A stretch of DNA of 64,000 nt. Origin: Chimonanthus salicifolius (Eukaryota; Streptophyta; Magnoliopsida; Laurales; Calycanthaceae). The stretch covers positions 71,134,781 to 71,198,780 of the forward strand of contig CM023539.1 in NCBI GenBank assembly GCA_013350335.1, in the 5' to 3' direction. Made by a program: the position numbers and the translations under genes. Shown piece after piece: positions 48,496 through 61,440 of this stretch. The stretch's first letter is position 1. Every line of letters starts with the position of its first letter. Under the pieces are notes generated by a model, which saw only the letters and a list, made by a program, of their open reading frames with translations, did no database searches and was not told the origin of the DNA.

Positions 48496-48961
48496 CTGCA
48501 CCAACACAGAAAGCACCAGAAATACCAATCTTAATTCTTACATCAAAGCAAACAAGATAAGGAGTAGAAGAAATGCATCATTTGGTAATTATGGTTGGTC
48601 ATAAATCCAATATCTTCTTCAATATGGTTCTATATGAGAAACTCTGAAAATCCTCCATAAACCAACGGTGGCCCATGAGAAAATTTTATGCTCGAGAAAA
48701 GAAAGAGGAGATTTCTACATGGATCTTCCACCGTGAGTTTCTCTTCAAATGACAAGACGGAAGTAGCAGTTATCGTAAATAAAAGGCACTCTACAGATTT
48801 TTGCAAGTGTTAAATCGTACTTTGACATGATGCAACGAAGGCCTTCTCAGTCATCAATAGGTCAGCCAAGGGAAATAACAGCTAATCCTAACATCCGATG
48901 TTGTGGATCACAGCAACAGAACAATGCTAATATCTTTGACCAAACCTATACCATATTTGGC
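48496..48961. other. Short spacer before satellite block C
   Basis: The first coding exon of GFS9/TT9 was looked for here and not found. No other feature. Confidence 0.45.
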
Positions 48962-51900
48962 TACTTCTCGGCCTAACTCGGTTGACTCGAAAAAACATAA
49001 GACATTGTACAATTTAAGAAAATCAATAAAATCGGCAAAACTCGGTAAAAGTCGAAACATCAACAAACTCAAATCAATCTATAACCAAGTGAAGATGAAG
49101 TTTTGAGATTTTGAACTATTTTAATAATTACGATCTTTCATGCTACATCTTTCTCGCTATGCTAAAAGTGAAACGTCCTAAGCCTTAGCATCCTTAAAAA
49201 CTATCATAATTTTAATCCATTACCATCAACACATTTCAAACCAAAATCTATTACCCTCATCAAATTCACCAATCATTATCACCATAACAAAAAAATGGAA
49301 ATGAAAATGAAAAGGATGATGAAGAAAGACACACCTGTAGTGATGTCCATAATTTCTTCTAATGCGCGTAAGCTTTAAGTGGAACATGGTTCAATGTTTT
49401 CATCACAACCTTCATCACCATAACCTATTTACCATCATCAACACACTATCATTATACATAAACAAATAAATAAAGAAAAAAACAGAAAAAGACATACTTG
49501 AACGCAATCACCAACCCCATATGGTGCGCAATCACCTCCGCCACTGGGCACAATAAATAAAATAAGAAATTGATCACGTGTTAGTCACTTCTTCTCATGT
49601 GTTAATGACTTTAATGCAATCATCTATCTAACATCAACACCACCATTAAATTATCACAATTAAAAAAGGCAAACACATACAAATTAAAAAAAGGCATACC
49701 AATAATGATTGATGTCGATGACTTGTTGTAGTGCTTGAAAACATGTAATTGATTGCGTTTCCATCCCTTTGTCATAAAATATATCCTACACCCACTCCCC
49801 CTCCCCAAACAAGAACAAGAAATCATCAAATCAATTTCTATCAGAAAATACTGTAACAAAAATGTAAAGATATAATATTGACAAGTTATATAATTCACAT
49901 TGAGCAAATATTATATGTTAAGATCGCAAAAAATTTAAAATTTAGTCCAAAATCTCAATTCTTCTCGACCTAACTCGGTTGACTCGAAAAAACTTAAGAC
50001 ATTGTACAATTTAAGAAAATCAATAAAACTCGGCAAAACTCGGTAAAAGTCAAAAAACCAACAAACTCAAATCAATCTATAATCAAGTGAAGATGAAGTT
50101 TTGAGATTTTGAACTATTTTAATAATTACGATCTTTCATGCTACATCTTTCTCACTATGCTAAAAGTGAAACGTCCTAAGCCTTAACATCCTTAAAAACT
50201 ATCATCATTTTAATCCATTACCAACAACACATTTCAAACCATAATCTATTACCCTCATCAAATTCACCAATCATTATCACCATAATAAAGAAATGGCAAT
50301 GAAAATGAAAAGGAAGATGAAGAAAGACTTACCTGCAGTGATGTCCATAATTTCTTCTACTCTGCGTAAACTTTAAATGGAAAATGGTTCGACGTCTTCA
50401 TCACAACCTTCATCACCAAAATCTATTTACCATCATCAATACACTATCATTATACATAAAAAAAAAACAAATAAAGAAAAATGCAGAAAAAGAAATACTT
50501 GAACGCAATCACCAACCCCATATGGTGCGCAATCACCTCCGCCACTGGCCACAATAAATAAAATAAGAATTAATCGAATCAAATTCTAATAAGTTGTACT
50601 ACGATAACAATATAAAGGCATTCAATACTCACATGTTACATAATTAACAATGATCAAACATGCAATTGATCACGTGTTAGTCACTTCTTCACATGTGTAA
50701 ATGACTTTAATGCAATCATCTATCTAACATCATCACTATCATTGAATTATCATAATTAAAAAAAGTCAAACGCATACAAATTAAAAAAAGGCATACCAAT
50801 AATGACTGATGTCGATGACCTGTTGTAGTGCTTGAAAACATGTAATTGATTGCGTTTCCATCCCTTTGTCATAAAATATATCCTACACCCACTTCCACTC
50901 CCCAAACAAAAAAAAGAAATCATCAAATCAATTTCTATCAGAAAGTACCGTAACAAAAATGTACATATATAAAGTATTGACACGTTATATAATTCACATT
51001 GAGCAAATATTAAATGTTATGATCGTAAAAAAATTAAAATTTAGTCAAAAATCTCAATTCTTCTTGGCCTAACTCGTTTGACTCGAAAAAACTTAAGACA
51101 TTGTACAATTTAAGAAAATCAATAAAACTCGGCAAAACTCGGTAAAAGTCGAAAAACCAACAAACTCAAATCTATCTATAACCAAGTGAAGATGAAGTTT
51201 TGAGATTTTGAACTATTTTAATAATTACGATCTTTCATGCAACATCTTTCTCACTATGCTAAAAGTGAAACGTCCTAAGCCTTAACATCCTTAAAAACTA
51301 TCATCATTTTAATCCATTACCAACAACACATTTCAAACCATAATCTATTACCCTCATCAAATTCACCAATCATTATCACCATAATAAAGAAATGGAAATG
51401 AAAATGAAAAGGAAGATGAAGAAAGACATACCTGTAGTGATGTCCATAATTTCTTCTAATCTGCGTAACCTTTAAATGGAACATGGTTCGACGTCTTCAT
51501 CACAACCTTCATCACCGTAATCTATTTACTATCATCAATACACTATCATTATACAAAAAAAAAAAAAACAAATAAAGAAAAATGCAGAAAAAGAAATAGT
51601 TGAACGCAATCACCAACCCCATATGGTGCGCAATCACCTCCGCCACTGGCCACAATAAATAAAATAAGAATTAATTGAATCAAATTCTAAGGAGTTGTAC
51701 TACAATAACAATATAAAGGCATTCAATACTCACATGTTACATAATTAATAATGATCAAACATGCAATTGATAACGTGTTAGTCACTTCTTCTCATGTGTA
51801 AATGACTTTAATGCAATCATCTATCTAACATCATCACTATCATTAAATTTTCATAATTAAAAAAGGCAAACACATACAAATTAAAAAAAGGCATACCAAT

Positions 51901-54900
51901 AATGACTGATTTCGATGACTTGTTGTAGTGCTTGAAAACATGTAATTGATTGCGTTTCCATCCCTTTGTCATAAAATATATCCTACACCCACTCCCCCTC
52001 CCCAAATAAGAACAAGAAATCATCAAATCAATTTCTATCAGAAAGTACCGTAACAAAAATGTACAGATAAAAAGTATTGACACGTTATATAATTTACATT
52101 GAGCAAATATTATATGTTAAGATCGCAAAAAATTTAAAATTTAGTCCAAAATCTCAATTCTTCTCGGCCTAACTCGGTTAACTCGAAAAAACTTAAGACA
52201 TTGTACAATTTAAGAAAATCAATAAAACTCGGCAAAACTCGGTAAAAGACGAAAAACCAACAAACTCAAATCTATCTATAACCAAGTGAAGATAAAGTTT
52301 TGAGATTTTGAACTATTTTAATAATCACGATCTTTCATGCTACATCTTTCTCACTATGCTAGAAGTGAAACGTCCTAAGCCTTAACATCCTTAAAAACTA
52401 TCATCATTTTAATCCATTACCAACAACACATTTCAAACCATAATCTATTACCCTCACCAAATTCACCAATCATTATCACCATAATAAAGAAATGGAAATG
52501 AAAATGAAAAGGATGATGAAGAAAGACACACCTGTACTAATGTCCATAATTTCTTCTAATGCGCGTAAGCTTTAAGTGGAACATGGTTCAATGTTTTCAT
52601 CACAACCTTCATCACCATAATCTATTTACCATCATCAACACACTATCATTATACATAAAAAAAATAAATAAAGAAAAAGACAGAAAAAGACATACTTGAA
52701 CGCAATCACCAACCCCATATGGTACGCAATCACCTCCGCCACTGGCCACAATAAATAAAATAAGAATTAATCGAATCAAATTCTAATAAGTTGTACTATG
52801 ATAACAATATAAACGCATTCAATACTCACATGTTACGTAATTAATAATGATCAAACATGCAATTGATCACGTGTTAGTCATTTCTTCTCATGTGTTAATG
52901 ACTTTAATGCAATCATCTATCTAACATCATCACCATCATTAAATTATCATAATTAATAATGGCAAACACATACAAATTCAAAAAAGACATACCAATAAGG
53001 ACTGATGTCGATGACTTCTGATGGTGCTTGAAAACATGTAATTGATTGCGTTTCCATCCCTTTGTCACAAAATATATCCTACACCCATTCCCCCTCCCCA
53101 AACAAAAACAAGAAATCATCAAATCAATTTTATCAGAAAGTACTGTAACAAAAATGTAAGGATATAAAATATTGGCACATTATATAATTCACATTGAACA
53201 AATATTATATGTTAAGATCGCAAAAAATTTAAAATTTAGTCCAAAATCTCAATTCTTCTCGGCCCAACTCGGTTGACTCGAAAAAACTTAAGACATTGTA
53301 CAATTTAAGAAAATCAATAAAACTCGGCAAAACTCGGTAAAAGTCGAAAAACCAACAAACTCAAATCAATCTATAACCAAGTGAAGATGAAGTTTTGAGA
53401 TTTTGAACTATTTTAATAATTACGATCTTTCATGCTACATCTTTCTCACTATGTTAAAAGTGAAACGTCCCTAAGCCTTACCATTCTTAAAAACTATCAT
53501 CATATTAATCCATTAGCAACAACACATTTCAAACCATAATCTATTACCCTCATCAAATTCACCAATCATTATCACCATAATAAAGAAATGGAAATGAAAA
53601 TGAAACGGATGATGAAGAAAGACATACCTATAGTCATGTCCATAATTTCTTCTAATGTGCGTAAGCTTTGAATGGAACATGGTTCAACGTCTTCATCACA
53701 ACATTTATCACCATAATCTATTTACCATCATTAACATACAATCATTATACATAAAAGAAAAAAAAAATAAAGAAAAAGACAGAAAAAGAAATACTTGAAC
53801 GCAATCACCAACCCCATATGGTGCGCAATCACCTCCGCCACTGGACACAATAAATAAAATAAGAAATAATCGATTCAAATTCTAATAAGTTGTACTACGA
53901 TAACAATATAAAGATATTCAATACTCACATGTTACGTAATTAATAATGATCAAACATGCAATTGATCACGTGTTAGTCACTTCTTCTCATGTGTTAATGA
54001 CTTTAATGAAATCATCTATCTAACATCATCACAATCATTAAATTATCATAATTAAAAAAGGCAAACAAATACAAATTACAAAAAGGCGTACCAATAATGA
54101 CTGATGTCGCTGACTTGTTATAGTGCTTGAAAACATGTAATTGATTGCGTTTCCATCCCTTTATCACAAAATATATCCTACACCCACTCCCCCTCCCCAA
54201 ACAAAACAAGAAATCATCAAATGAATTTCTATCAGAAACTACCGTAACAAAAATGTAAAGATATAAAGTATTGACACGTTGTATAATTTACATTGAGCAA
54301 ATATTATATGTTAAGATCGTAAAAAATTTATAATTTAGTCCAAAATCTCAATTATTCTCGGCCCAACTCAGTTGACTCGAAAAAACTCAAGACATTATAC
54401 AATTTAAGAAAATCAATAAAACTCGGGAAAACTCGGTAAAAGTCGAAAAACCAACAAACTCATATGAATCTATAACCAAGTGAAGATGAAGTTTTGAGAT
54501 TTTGAACTATTTTAATAATTACGATCTTTCATGTTACATCTTTCTCACTATGTTAAAAGTGAAACGTCCTAAGCCTTATCATTCTTAAAAACTATCATCA
54601 TTTTAATCCATTACCATCAACACATTTCAAACCATAATCTATTACCCTCATCAAATTCACCAATCATTATCACCATAATAAAGAAATGGCAATGAAAATG
54701 AAAAGGAAGATGAAGAAAGACATACCTGCACTGATGTCCATAATTTCTTTTAATGTGCGTAAGCTTCAAATGGAATATGGTTCAACATCTTCATCACAAC
54801 ATTTATCACCATAATCTATTTACCATCATCAACACACAATCATTATACATAAAAAAAAAAAGACAGAAAAAGAAATACTTGAACGCAATCACCAACCCCA

Positions 54901-55180
54901 TATGGTGCGCAATCACCTCCGCCACTGGGCACAATAAATAAAATAAGAAATAATCGAATCAAATTGTAATAAATTGTACTAGAATAACAATATAAAGACA
55001 TTCAATACTCGCATGTTACGTAATTAATAATGATCAAACATACAATTGATCACGTGTTAGTCACTGCTTCTCATGTATTAATGACTTTAATGCAATCATC
55101 TATCTAACATCATCACCATCATTAAATTATCATAATTAAAAAAGGCAAACACATACAAATTTAAAAAAAGCATACCAATT
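48962..55180. repeat. Satellite block C, about 5.8 tandem units
   Basis: The largest array of the ~1.08-1.10-kb unit. Landmark sites fall near 49360, 50350, 51450, 52550, 53655 and 54753. The second to fourth units share variants (ggaagatgaag, gccactggccac, catttaccaacaacaca) not seen in blocks A and B, so this array has homogenised separately. It begins in mid-unit at cttctcggcctaactcgg and ends at gcatacca, just at the donor-like site of the first exon-like piece. It separates the two GFS9/TT9 copies. Confidence 0.95.
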
Positions 55181-55789
55181 TTATTCTTTCCTTCTATGGA
55201 AATAGTACAGCCAGAAGCTCAAAAGCAATTCCAATAAAGTAAGAATAATAAAACATTAAAAAAGAAGAGACATCAATGTAGAGTAACAAAAGAAAAGTTC
55301 ATAATTACAATAGAGTGGTGATTTAGGTACTGCCTATTTTTTATAGAATCAAGCACTATAGTTAAAGAGGCATTATCACATGCTGCCAGCAGTTTGGTAC
55401 TGCCGGCCATATTCACTACTAATTTAATATTTTTAGATTTTTTCTATCTATATGGATGGTGGATATGGCTGGCAGTACCATACTGGCTCTACATAACATG
55501 ATGAAATGGACAGATAGAAATGGAGGGGACAAAAGAAAAGGAAGATCAAAGGAAAAAATGTGCTGCATTTTCCTTGTTCAAAGAGTACATACTTTTGGGA
55601 TTTATAGACACAAAATTACAAAGAAATGGAAATTCAAAAAAAGAAAAAGAAAAAAGGAAAGTCTACTTATGGTGTTCCTAGCACCTATACAAAATGAAAT
55701 ATAATTTTGCCTAAAAAGGTAAATTACAATATTCAACATTTCTTAGACTCTTGGGACAACTCAAAACATAAAGGTGTTGCCTACAAGCT
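55181..55789. other. Spacer, nothing recognised
   Basis: An AT-rich stretch between satellite and LINE sequence. An 82-codon basic open frame at 55456-55704 has no known motif. Confidence 0.45.
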
Positions 55790-56440
55790 TGATTTTAGAA
55801 AGCCTATAACATGGTCAACTAAGGATTCCTTCAATTTTCTATTAAAAGCATAGGTTTTTTGGAAACGGTAGTGTGGGTCAATTGAAGCTAACATTTCATC
55901 AACTTTGTCATGGTCAATGATTCTCCAAAAGGTAGCTTCAAAAACTCCAAGGGATTAAGGCAAGGCGGTTCACTCTCTTTTGCTATTTTACTATTGTAGA
56001 TAAAGCCCTTCTTCATTATTCTTTTGGTATTTAACATTTTTAGGGGTTAGAGAATCAACTGCCCCTCCTTAGAGATCTACCATTTGCAGGATGATACCAT
56101 CCTCTATATAAGGATGAAATTGATAAAAACTTCAAAGCTGCATTAAAGTGGTTAGAACCCACCTTAGGCCTTCATATTAATTACCCCAAATGTGAAGTTC
56201 TAGAAATCAATATTAAAGACAAGAAATTAAGCTCTCTAGCTAGTATTCAATTTGGTGTTCCCCTTGCATTTCCCTACCACTTATTTGGGACTTCCCCTTT
56301 CCCTCATCACTTGCTTTGGGAAGTGACTAGTTTCTTGGAAAGGAAAGTATCTCTTTGTGGTGGAAGGATCACTCTATCGAATCTGCCTTTACTACCCTCT
56401 CAATCTACATCCTTGCCACCTTCAACTACTCAGAAAGAGT
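55790..56440 (+). mobile_element. Decayed LINE reverse-transcriptase domain
   Basis: Plus-strand, frame-broken remnants follow the order of an L1-like reverse transcriptase: YKLDFRK.IT.V (from LDFEKAYD.V), MVNDSPKG (from V.VNGSP...), KNSKGLRQGGSLS (from S.RGLRQGDPLSP), LQDDTIL (from FADDT.), then YLGLPLSL-like sequence. The catalytic YADD/FADD has decayed to LQDD, so it is inactive. It covers parts that LINEs A-E lack. Confidence 0.75.
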
Positions 56441-56554
56441 TAATGATCCCTTGTTAAGACTTCATAGGTAGTAAAAAGGAGCATGAATTAGGATCAAGCC
56501 TATTTGTCCAAGATCAAGCATGTCTACCGATAATGGTAGGGTTGAAATAAGACA

Positions 56555-56613
56555 AATCACTAATGTCTCTACCCATAATGGTAGGGTTGAAATAAGAAAA
56601 ATCACTAAATAAG

Positions 56614-56658
<45 letters not shown>

Positions 56659-56765
56659 TAAATAAACTAAATATAAATAACAGGAAAAAGGTATTAAGTT
56701 ACTCTCTCCCATATATTAAATAAACTAAATATAAATAACAGGAAAAAGGTATTAAGTTACCCAGA
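56555..56765. repeat. Short tandem duplications and CT microsatellite
   Basis: A (TC)n run lies at about 56620-56652. A ~63-base unit (catatattaaataaactaaa...ggtattaagttac) is repeated exactly at about 56650-56700 and 56710-56760. The phrase ataatggtagggttgaaata also occurs twice nearby. This is intergenic or 3' to the GFS9/TT9 exons. Confidence 0.85.
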
Positions 56766-57521
56766 TAACATAATACACACATTTTCCTTTCTCCATCATC
56801 CATCTCAATGCTGTCAACATCACAACTACAAGACTAATGCTCGGATAAATGCCCAAACAGGTGTTTCATCATACCATCCTCACTTATTCTTGGCTCAAGG
56901 TTGATAATGGACATCAAACATTCTTCAAATTCATTTAAATGCTCAAGAGACAATATGGAATTATTTTCTTTCATGATTGGACTCCTATCTTTGCTCATGC
57001 TCAACGTTGTATGTGGGTATAAAAGAGCGACAGCCACAAAGTTAACTACTTCTTTAGCATTGACAATTTGAATGAGGCGAGAAACAATTTATAAAGAAGA
57101 GACAATAGATATCTGTGAGCCCTGAAATAGCAAAGAAAATGTCAAAACAATCTTAATACAAAATTTGCCCTAAAGTAACAATGAAGAGATGAGAACATTT
57201 TTCTTTTCATAGAAAATATTAGAGTTGGGCTGGGGAGGTACACACATATATGCCAAGTAGACCAATATAATGCTTTTAAGTGCTAAAATGGAGTATTCAG
57301 AAGTTTGAAATATTGGATTACTTACATTGCCTTGGTATGATTGTAATGGTGGTAGCAGTATAGGTGAAACCAATAAGCTAAGCAAAGTATGGGTCATCAA
57401 TCTAGTCAACTGGTAGTCATTAACAGAAAGTATGTCATTGCAATAGTAGAGGTCGTCCATAATTTTATCAACTTCCATAAGCAACCTTTTCCTCATTGTC
57501 TGAGTGAAGCTATCCCTAAAA

Positions 57522-58080
57522 TGGAGTAAAATAATTTGTATCAAATGTGTAAGCAAGATATATATCAACTGCAAATCTTGCATATATATGCTTTATGAAT
57601 GAAACCAAGTGTGTCCACCTAGACCACTACATTGCATGGGTACAAATACATGTGTAAGAATTTAACACCGGTATGAGATGTCATATTTGGCCAACCCAAA
57701 ATATAAGATTCTTGGATTTGGCATATTATTTGAATGAATTTAAATATTTATTTATTTTTAGATAAAAATAATGTGTAAACAAAAGCAAATGATAATATAC
57801 AAATTTTACTAAAAATAGTCAATTGATCAACTTTTCAATATTTCATCAAATTTAGAGAAAGGAAGTGCAATATTATTTGTCATATTGTCAAATTATGTTA
57901 AAAAGTACTAAAAGAATCCATGAAGAATCTTGAAGAGAGAGAAGGGGGCCCTTTGGTCAAGGGTGTTGACCAAGAGTTACAGACTGAAAACATCTGCTGA
58001 TGGGCTTTGGGAGAAAACATGAAGAAGTCAGGTTCACAAGTGGTAAAGGCATGGTGAAGATTAGGTAGGGGTAGAAGTCG
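57522..58080. other. GFS9/TT9 intron, nothing recognised
   Basis: AT-rich intron sequence up to LINE C. No repeat or exon seen. Confidence 0.5.
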
Positions 58081-59460
58081 AATGGGCAATATCCTTAGAG
58101 AAAAACTTAGGTTTCTTGACAGAAAAAGGAGACAGAACTCTTTTCTGGACAGACTTGTGGTTGCGAGAAAGGCCCATAAAAGTCATGTATCCTAGGCTTT
58201 ATAGAATAGCCAGGAATAAACAAGCCCTAGTTAAGGACTGTTATAAAGTTGAGGATGACCATATATCTTGGCAGCTTGATTTTAGAAGAGAGCTAAGGAC
58301 TTTTGAGCAAGAGAGTTTTGAGGAGATGCTAACCCTTCTAGGTTAATTCCCTTTGTCTAGGGAGGAGGAGGACGACCTAATATGGATAGGAGATTCTTCG
58401 GACACCTTCTCAGTCAAGACAATGGTTGATTTGGCTCTTTGCCAGCATAATGACAAGGCCCATTTACCTTGCTTAGCCTGAAAAAGTTTAGCTCCCCCAA
58501 GGGTCCAAACATTTGTGTGTTGCACTCTAAAAGGAAAGGTGATCCCTAGAATGGATCTTAATAGGAGAGGTTTACTTAGCTCGGATGAGGATCTACACTG
58601 CACTCTCTGTGGATTTTTGGAAAAGGACGTAGATCATCTATTTGCGGGGTGCCCAATGGCTAGGAATTTATGGACAAATTTTGTCAATCTGTTGGGAGTA
58701 CCATGGTTTTTGACAGAACTTGCGGGGGGTTCTGTTTCCTCCCTCACTTCGGTCCTAAGATGAAGGCTACCTGGAATACCATTCCAGTGGCAATCTTGCA
58801 GTCCGTTTGGAAGGAAATGAATGCTAGGATCTTTGATGCTAAGGAATCCGAGGAGGGTGAGATCTTTCAAAAAGACAAATGGAGGCTTTGTGTTTGGCTC
58901 CTATCCAGAAAAGAGTTTAAAGGTTACAAAATAATTGATTTGTATTTCTCTTGGGAGGGATATCAAAGCAGGGGTCCAAGAAATGTTAGAACGCCCACTA
59001 CCTGGGCTCCTTAGCAAAGGGAAAGTTGGAACCGGCAGGAATAGGTAGTATTCTTCGAGATCATAACGGTAAAACATCCATAGTTTTCTCCGAGTCAGTA
59101 GGGCAAAGAGACTCAAACGAGGCAGAACTTCTTAGTATCAAGAAAGCCTTGACCATATGGAACTCAGTCGAGCAGAGGAATCTAGTCATCGAAAGGGACT
59201 CGACAAATGCGATTAGGTGGGCTACGAAGTTGAAACGGCCTCCGTGGAAACTGAATACAATTGTAAGGGAGATTAGGGCTTTATGTTCAGACCACAAGAT
59301 TTCCTTTGCACTAGCTAGAAGAATAGCCAATGGAGTGACAGACTTCTTTGCAAAGAAGGGGGTTGATTCCTCATCTACAGGCATATTCCACCTTTGAGAC
59401 TTCGACAAGATATGGGGAGCGGTTGGATTTTATTTTATGCTTGGTGTTTGGGATGCTTTA
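58080..59460 (+). mobile_element. LINE fragment C: zf-RVT and RNase H
   Basis: Plus-strand LINE 3' region: TLFWTDLWLRERPIKVMYPR (the 'FW.D.W' stretch after the reverse transcriptase), then zf-RVT (CTLCGFLEKDVDHLFAGCPM, ARNLW, 58515-58763), SVWKEMNARIFDAKE (to 59014) and RNase H without its first strand (IGSILRDHNGKTSIVFSES, DSNEAELLSIKKALTIW, ERDSTNAIRWATKLKRPPWK, 59026-59397). At least three frameshifts or stops break it. It lies in the GFS9/TT9 intron between exons 61469 and 57515. Confidence 0.86.
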
Positions 59461-60370
59461 CTAGATGTATTTTTTTCCTCTTTTTTCTGTTGTATCATGG
59501 GTTTCCAGTGGGGAAATTTCTAAATCCATTGCAAGACAACCCATCGTTGGATTCTCTACCCTCTTTACCTAGCCAACTCTTGCTGACTGTAAGATGGGTG
59601 CTCCCGATGGCGTTGGCGACACTACAAAAAACAATCAAAACTACATCCTCCTCCTTCCTCTTCTTCTCTATTTTTTCTCTATCTTCTTCCTCTCTTTCCT
59701 TCTTTGATTAGGCAGCCCCTGCTGCTGCTCTTCTTCCCTCTATTTTCGCTTCTTCTCTCTTCCCCTCTATCTTCTTTCTCTGTGCAGAGCTCGAACCAGT
59801 CAGAGGTTTTCCCCACCCAAAGCCTCAGCCACGACCGCGAGCCTTGCTGCCATATTCTCATGCTCGTGCATCCCAGTTGCTGTTTGAGATCCACTCCCAA
59901 CCAGCAATACCGTCGCCATTCTCGTCAGCAGATCCAGCGACAACAACAACCCAAAAGGTGTGCTTTGTTCCAGTATTCTCAGTTGAGCAACCACCCTAGT
60001 CTTCCATCCATCCAGCATCTCACCTGCATTGGACGCTGCAACCAAGTCATCATCTTGCCATTCCATTATTTTATTCACCTAATATTTCCCCTCCATTCCA
60101 CCGTCCATGCCATCTACCTCACAGCTTGCCCTCTACTACATCAATCTATTCCTTGTCCTGTCCTCTGCTCCCAGATTCCTACACTTCCACCCCTTTCTGC
60201 CCCCTTTATTAAGCTCATAAAACCCAGGCAGCAAGCCCTTCCCCTTTTAAGCCCATTTTTCGTGGACCCACTTCCATTTATTCTTGTTCTGAGAACCCAT
60301 CAACGTGGACTAGGATTTCATCAAGATCAGTTGTCCAAAGGCTGGTTGTCCATCAAGTCCAGTTTCTGAT
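59461..60370 (+). other. Pyrimidine-rich stretch with a 221-codon open frame
   Basis: This contains the longest open frame in the window (59704-60369, plus). The product is rich in Leu, Ser, Pro and His, with a hydrophobic start (LLLLFFPLFSLLLSSPLSSF), but has no recognisable domain. The DNA is C/T-rich, so the open frame may simply reflect lack of A-containing stop codons. It could be a LINE or LTR leader, or part of an unrelated insertion. No function is assigned. Confidence 0.3.
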
Positions 60371-60790
60371 CGCACGACATCAAGGAAGCTCTCCAGATCC
60401 TGCTCCAGCTGCGTCAGTATATGTATAGAAAGATAGTCTAGTGAGACTATCCGTCTATATGTCTATCTACCTTGTAATCACCACACATTGACATGGACAC
60501 TATAGAGAACATATCTATAAATGAAATAGAACCCCTAGCCCCCATCCATCTTAGATAATTCCTTCTATGTGCAGATCAACATAAACATACATTTATACAT
60601 ACACATTATGTGTGTGGATGTAAGAGGCACCATTTAGACTATCCATCTATCTACCAATTTATGAAAAATAGGAATGTGAACAGTTGATCGTAGGAGGACC
60701 GACATGAAAGCCTCAATTTTTCTAACAGTGACAAAATCCCCTTGATGTGTGTGCCTTCATGCACATAGACATGTGAGAATAGCAAAAACT
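60371..60790. other. GFS9/TT9 intron, nothing recognised
   Basis: AT-rich with repeated ctatctatctacc-type words. No gene. Confidence 0.45.
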
Positions 60791-60795
60791 ACAAA

Positions 60796-60896
60796 TTTTT
60801 TGGACCATTTCCCGATTTGTGCATGTCATCCTTGTGCAGGGACCATGTTAATCTTCACTATATAATTCCAATTTTATTGGATGTCTCTGAAGAGAC
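60796..60896 (-). pseudogene. U6 snRNA pseudogene
   Basis: The minus strand aligns end to end with plant U6: GTCTCTTCAGAGACATCCAA, then TAAAATTGGAA, GAAGATTAACATGG, CCCTGCACAAGGATGACATG and CACAAATCGGGAAATGGTCC. Most differences from functional U6 are C-to-T or G-to-A, as in decay of methylated CpG. The catalytic ACAGAGA box reads ATAGTGA, which should be inactive. No plant USE/TATA pair was seen upstream. It lies in a GFS9/TT9 intron. Confidence 0.88.
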
Positions 60897-61254
60897 AAAA
60901 CACTACCACTTTATCACATTTACTTTTTGGTAGGAAATAAATAGAGCATGACAGTTTTGATATGGCGCACATGTCATCAAAATAATCCATCCATTGAATC
61001 CTACAATGGAATAGGACTAGGAACATTTTTGGGGAGAAAGAAACAATCCAACAGATATGTAGGTGACTTTTTTTTCTCAACAGTCATTTTCCTTCTTCAA
61101 GAGTCCTAGTATAAACTGGTAGAAATGTCCATGTAGTGCTATTTGTAGCTATGGGACTCCTAAGGGAGGGCCTGTAAGATGATTAACTTGTATCTCACAT
61201 AAATGGGCCACATGTACAAAATTGAGTTGGTTATAAAAGTGAATATCAAAAGGT

Positions 61255-61440
61255 TTTCCCATAATAAACTTCACAAACACAAACACAAATGTGGGTATGC
61301 ACACGTGCGTGCACGTGCACAGACATGCATATGCACATGCACTTGCCAACAAAATGTAAATGTCAATAGTTTCATAATACACTTTAACAAACACACACAC
61401 AAATATGGTATGTGTATATGCATATGCATATGTATCTCTA
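61255..61440. repeat. Imperfect tandem duplication of CA/TG-rich sequence
   Basis: Two similar halves (aaacttcacaaacacaaaca... and cactttaacaaacacacaca...), each followed by alternating purine-pyrimidine DNA (cacacgtgcgtgcacgtgca; gtatatgcatatgcatatgt). Such tracts can adopt Z-DNA. They lie just downstream of the GFS9/TT9 exon at 61469. Confidence 0.7.
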
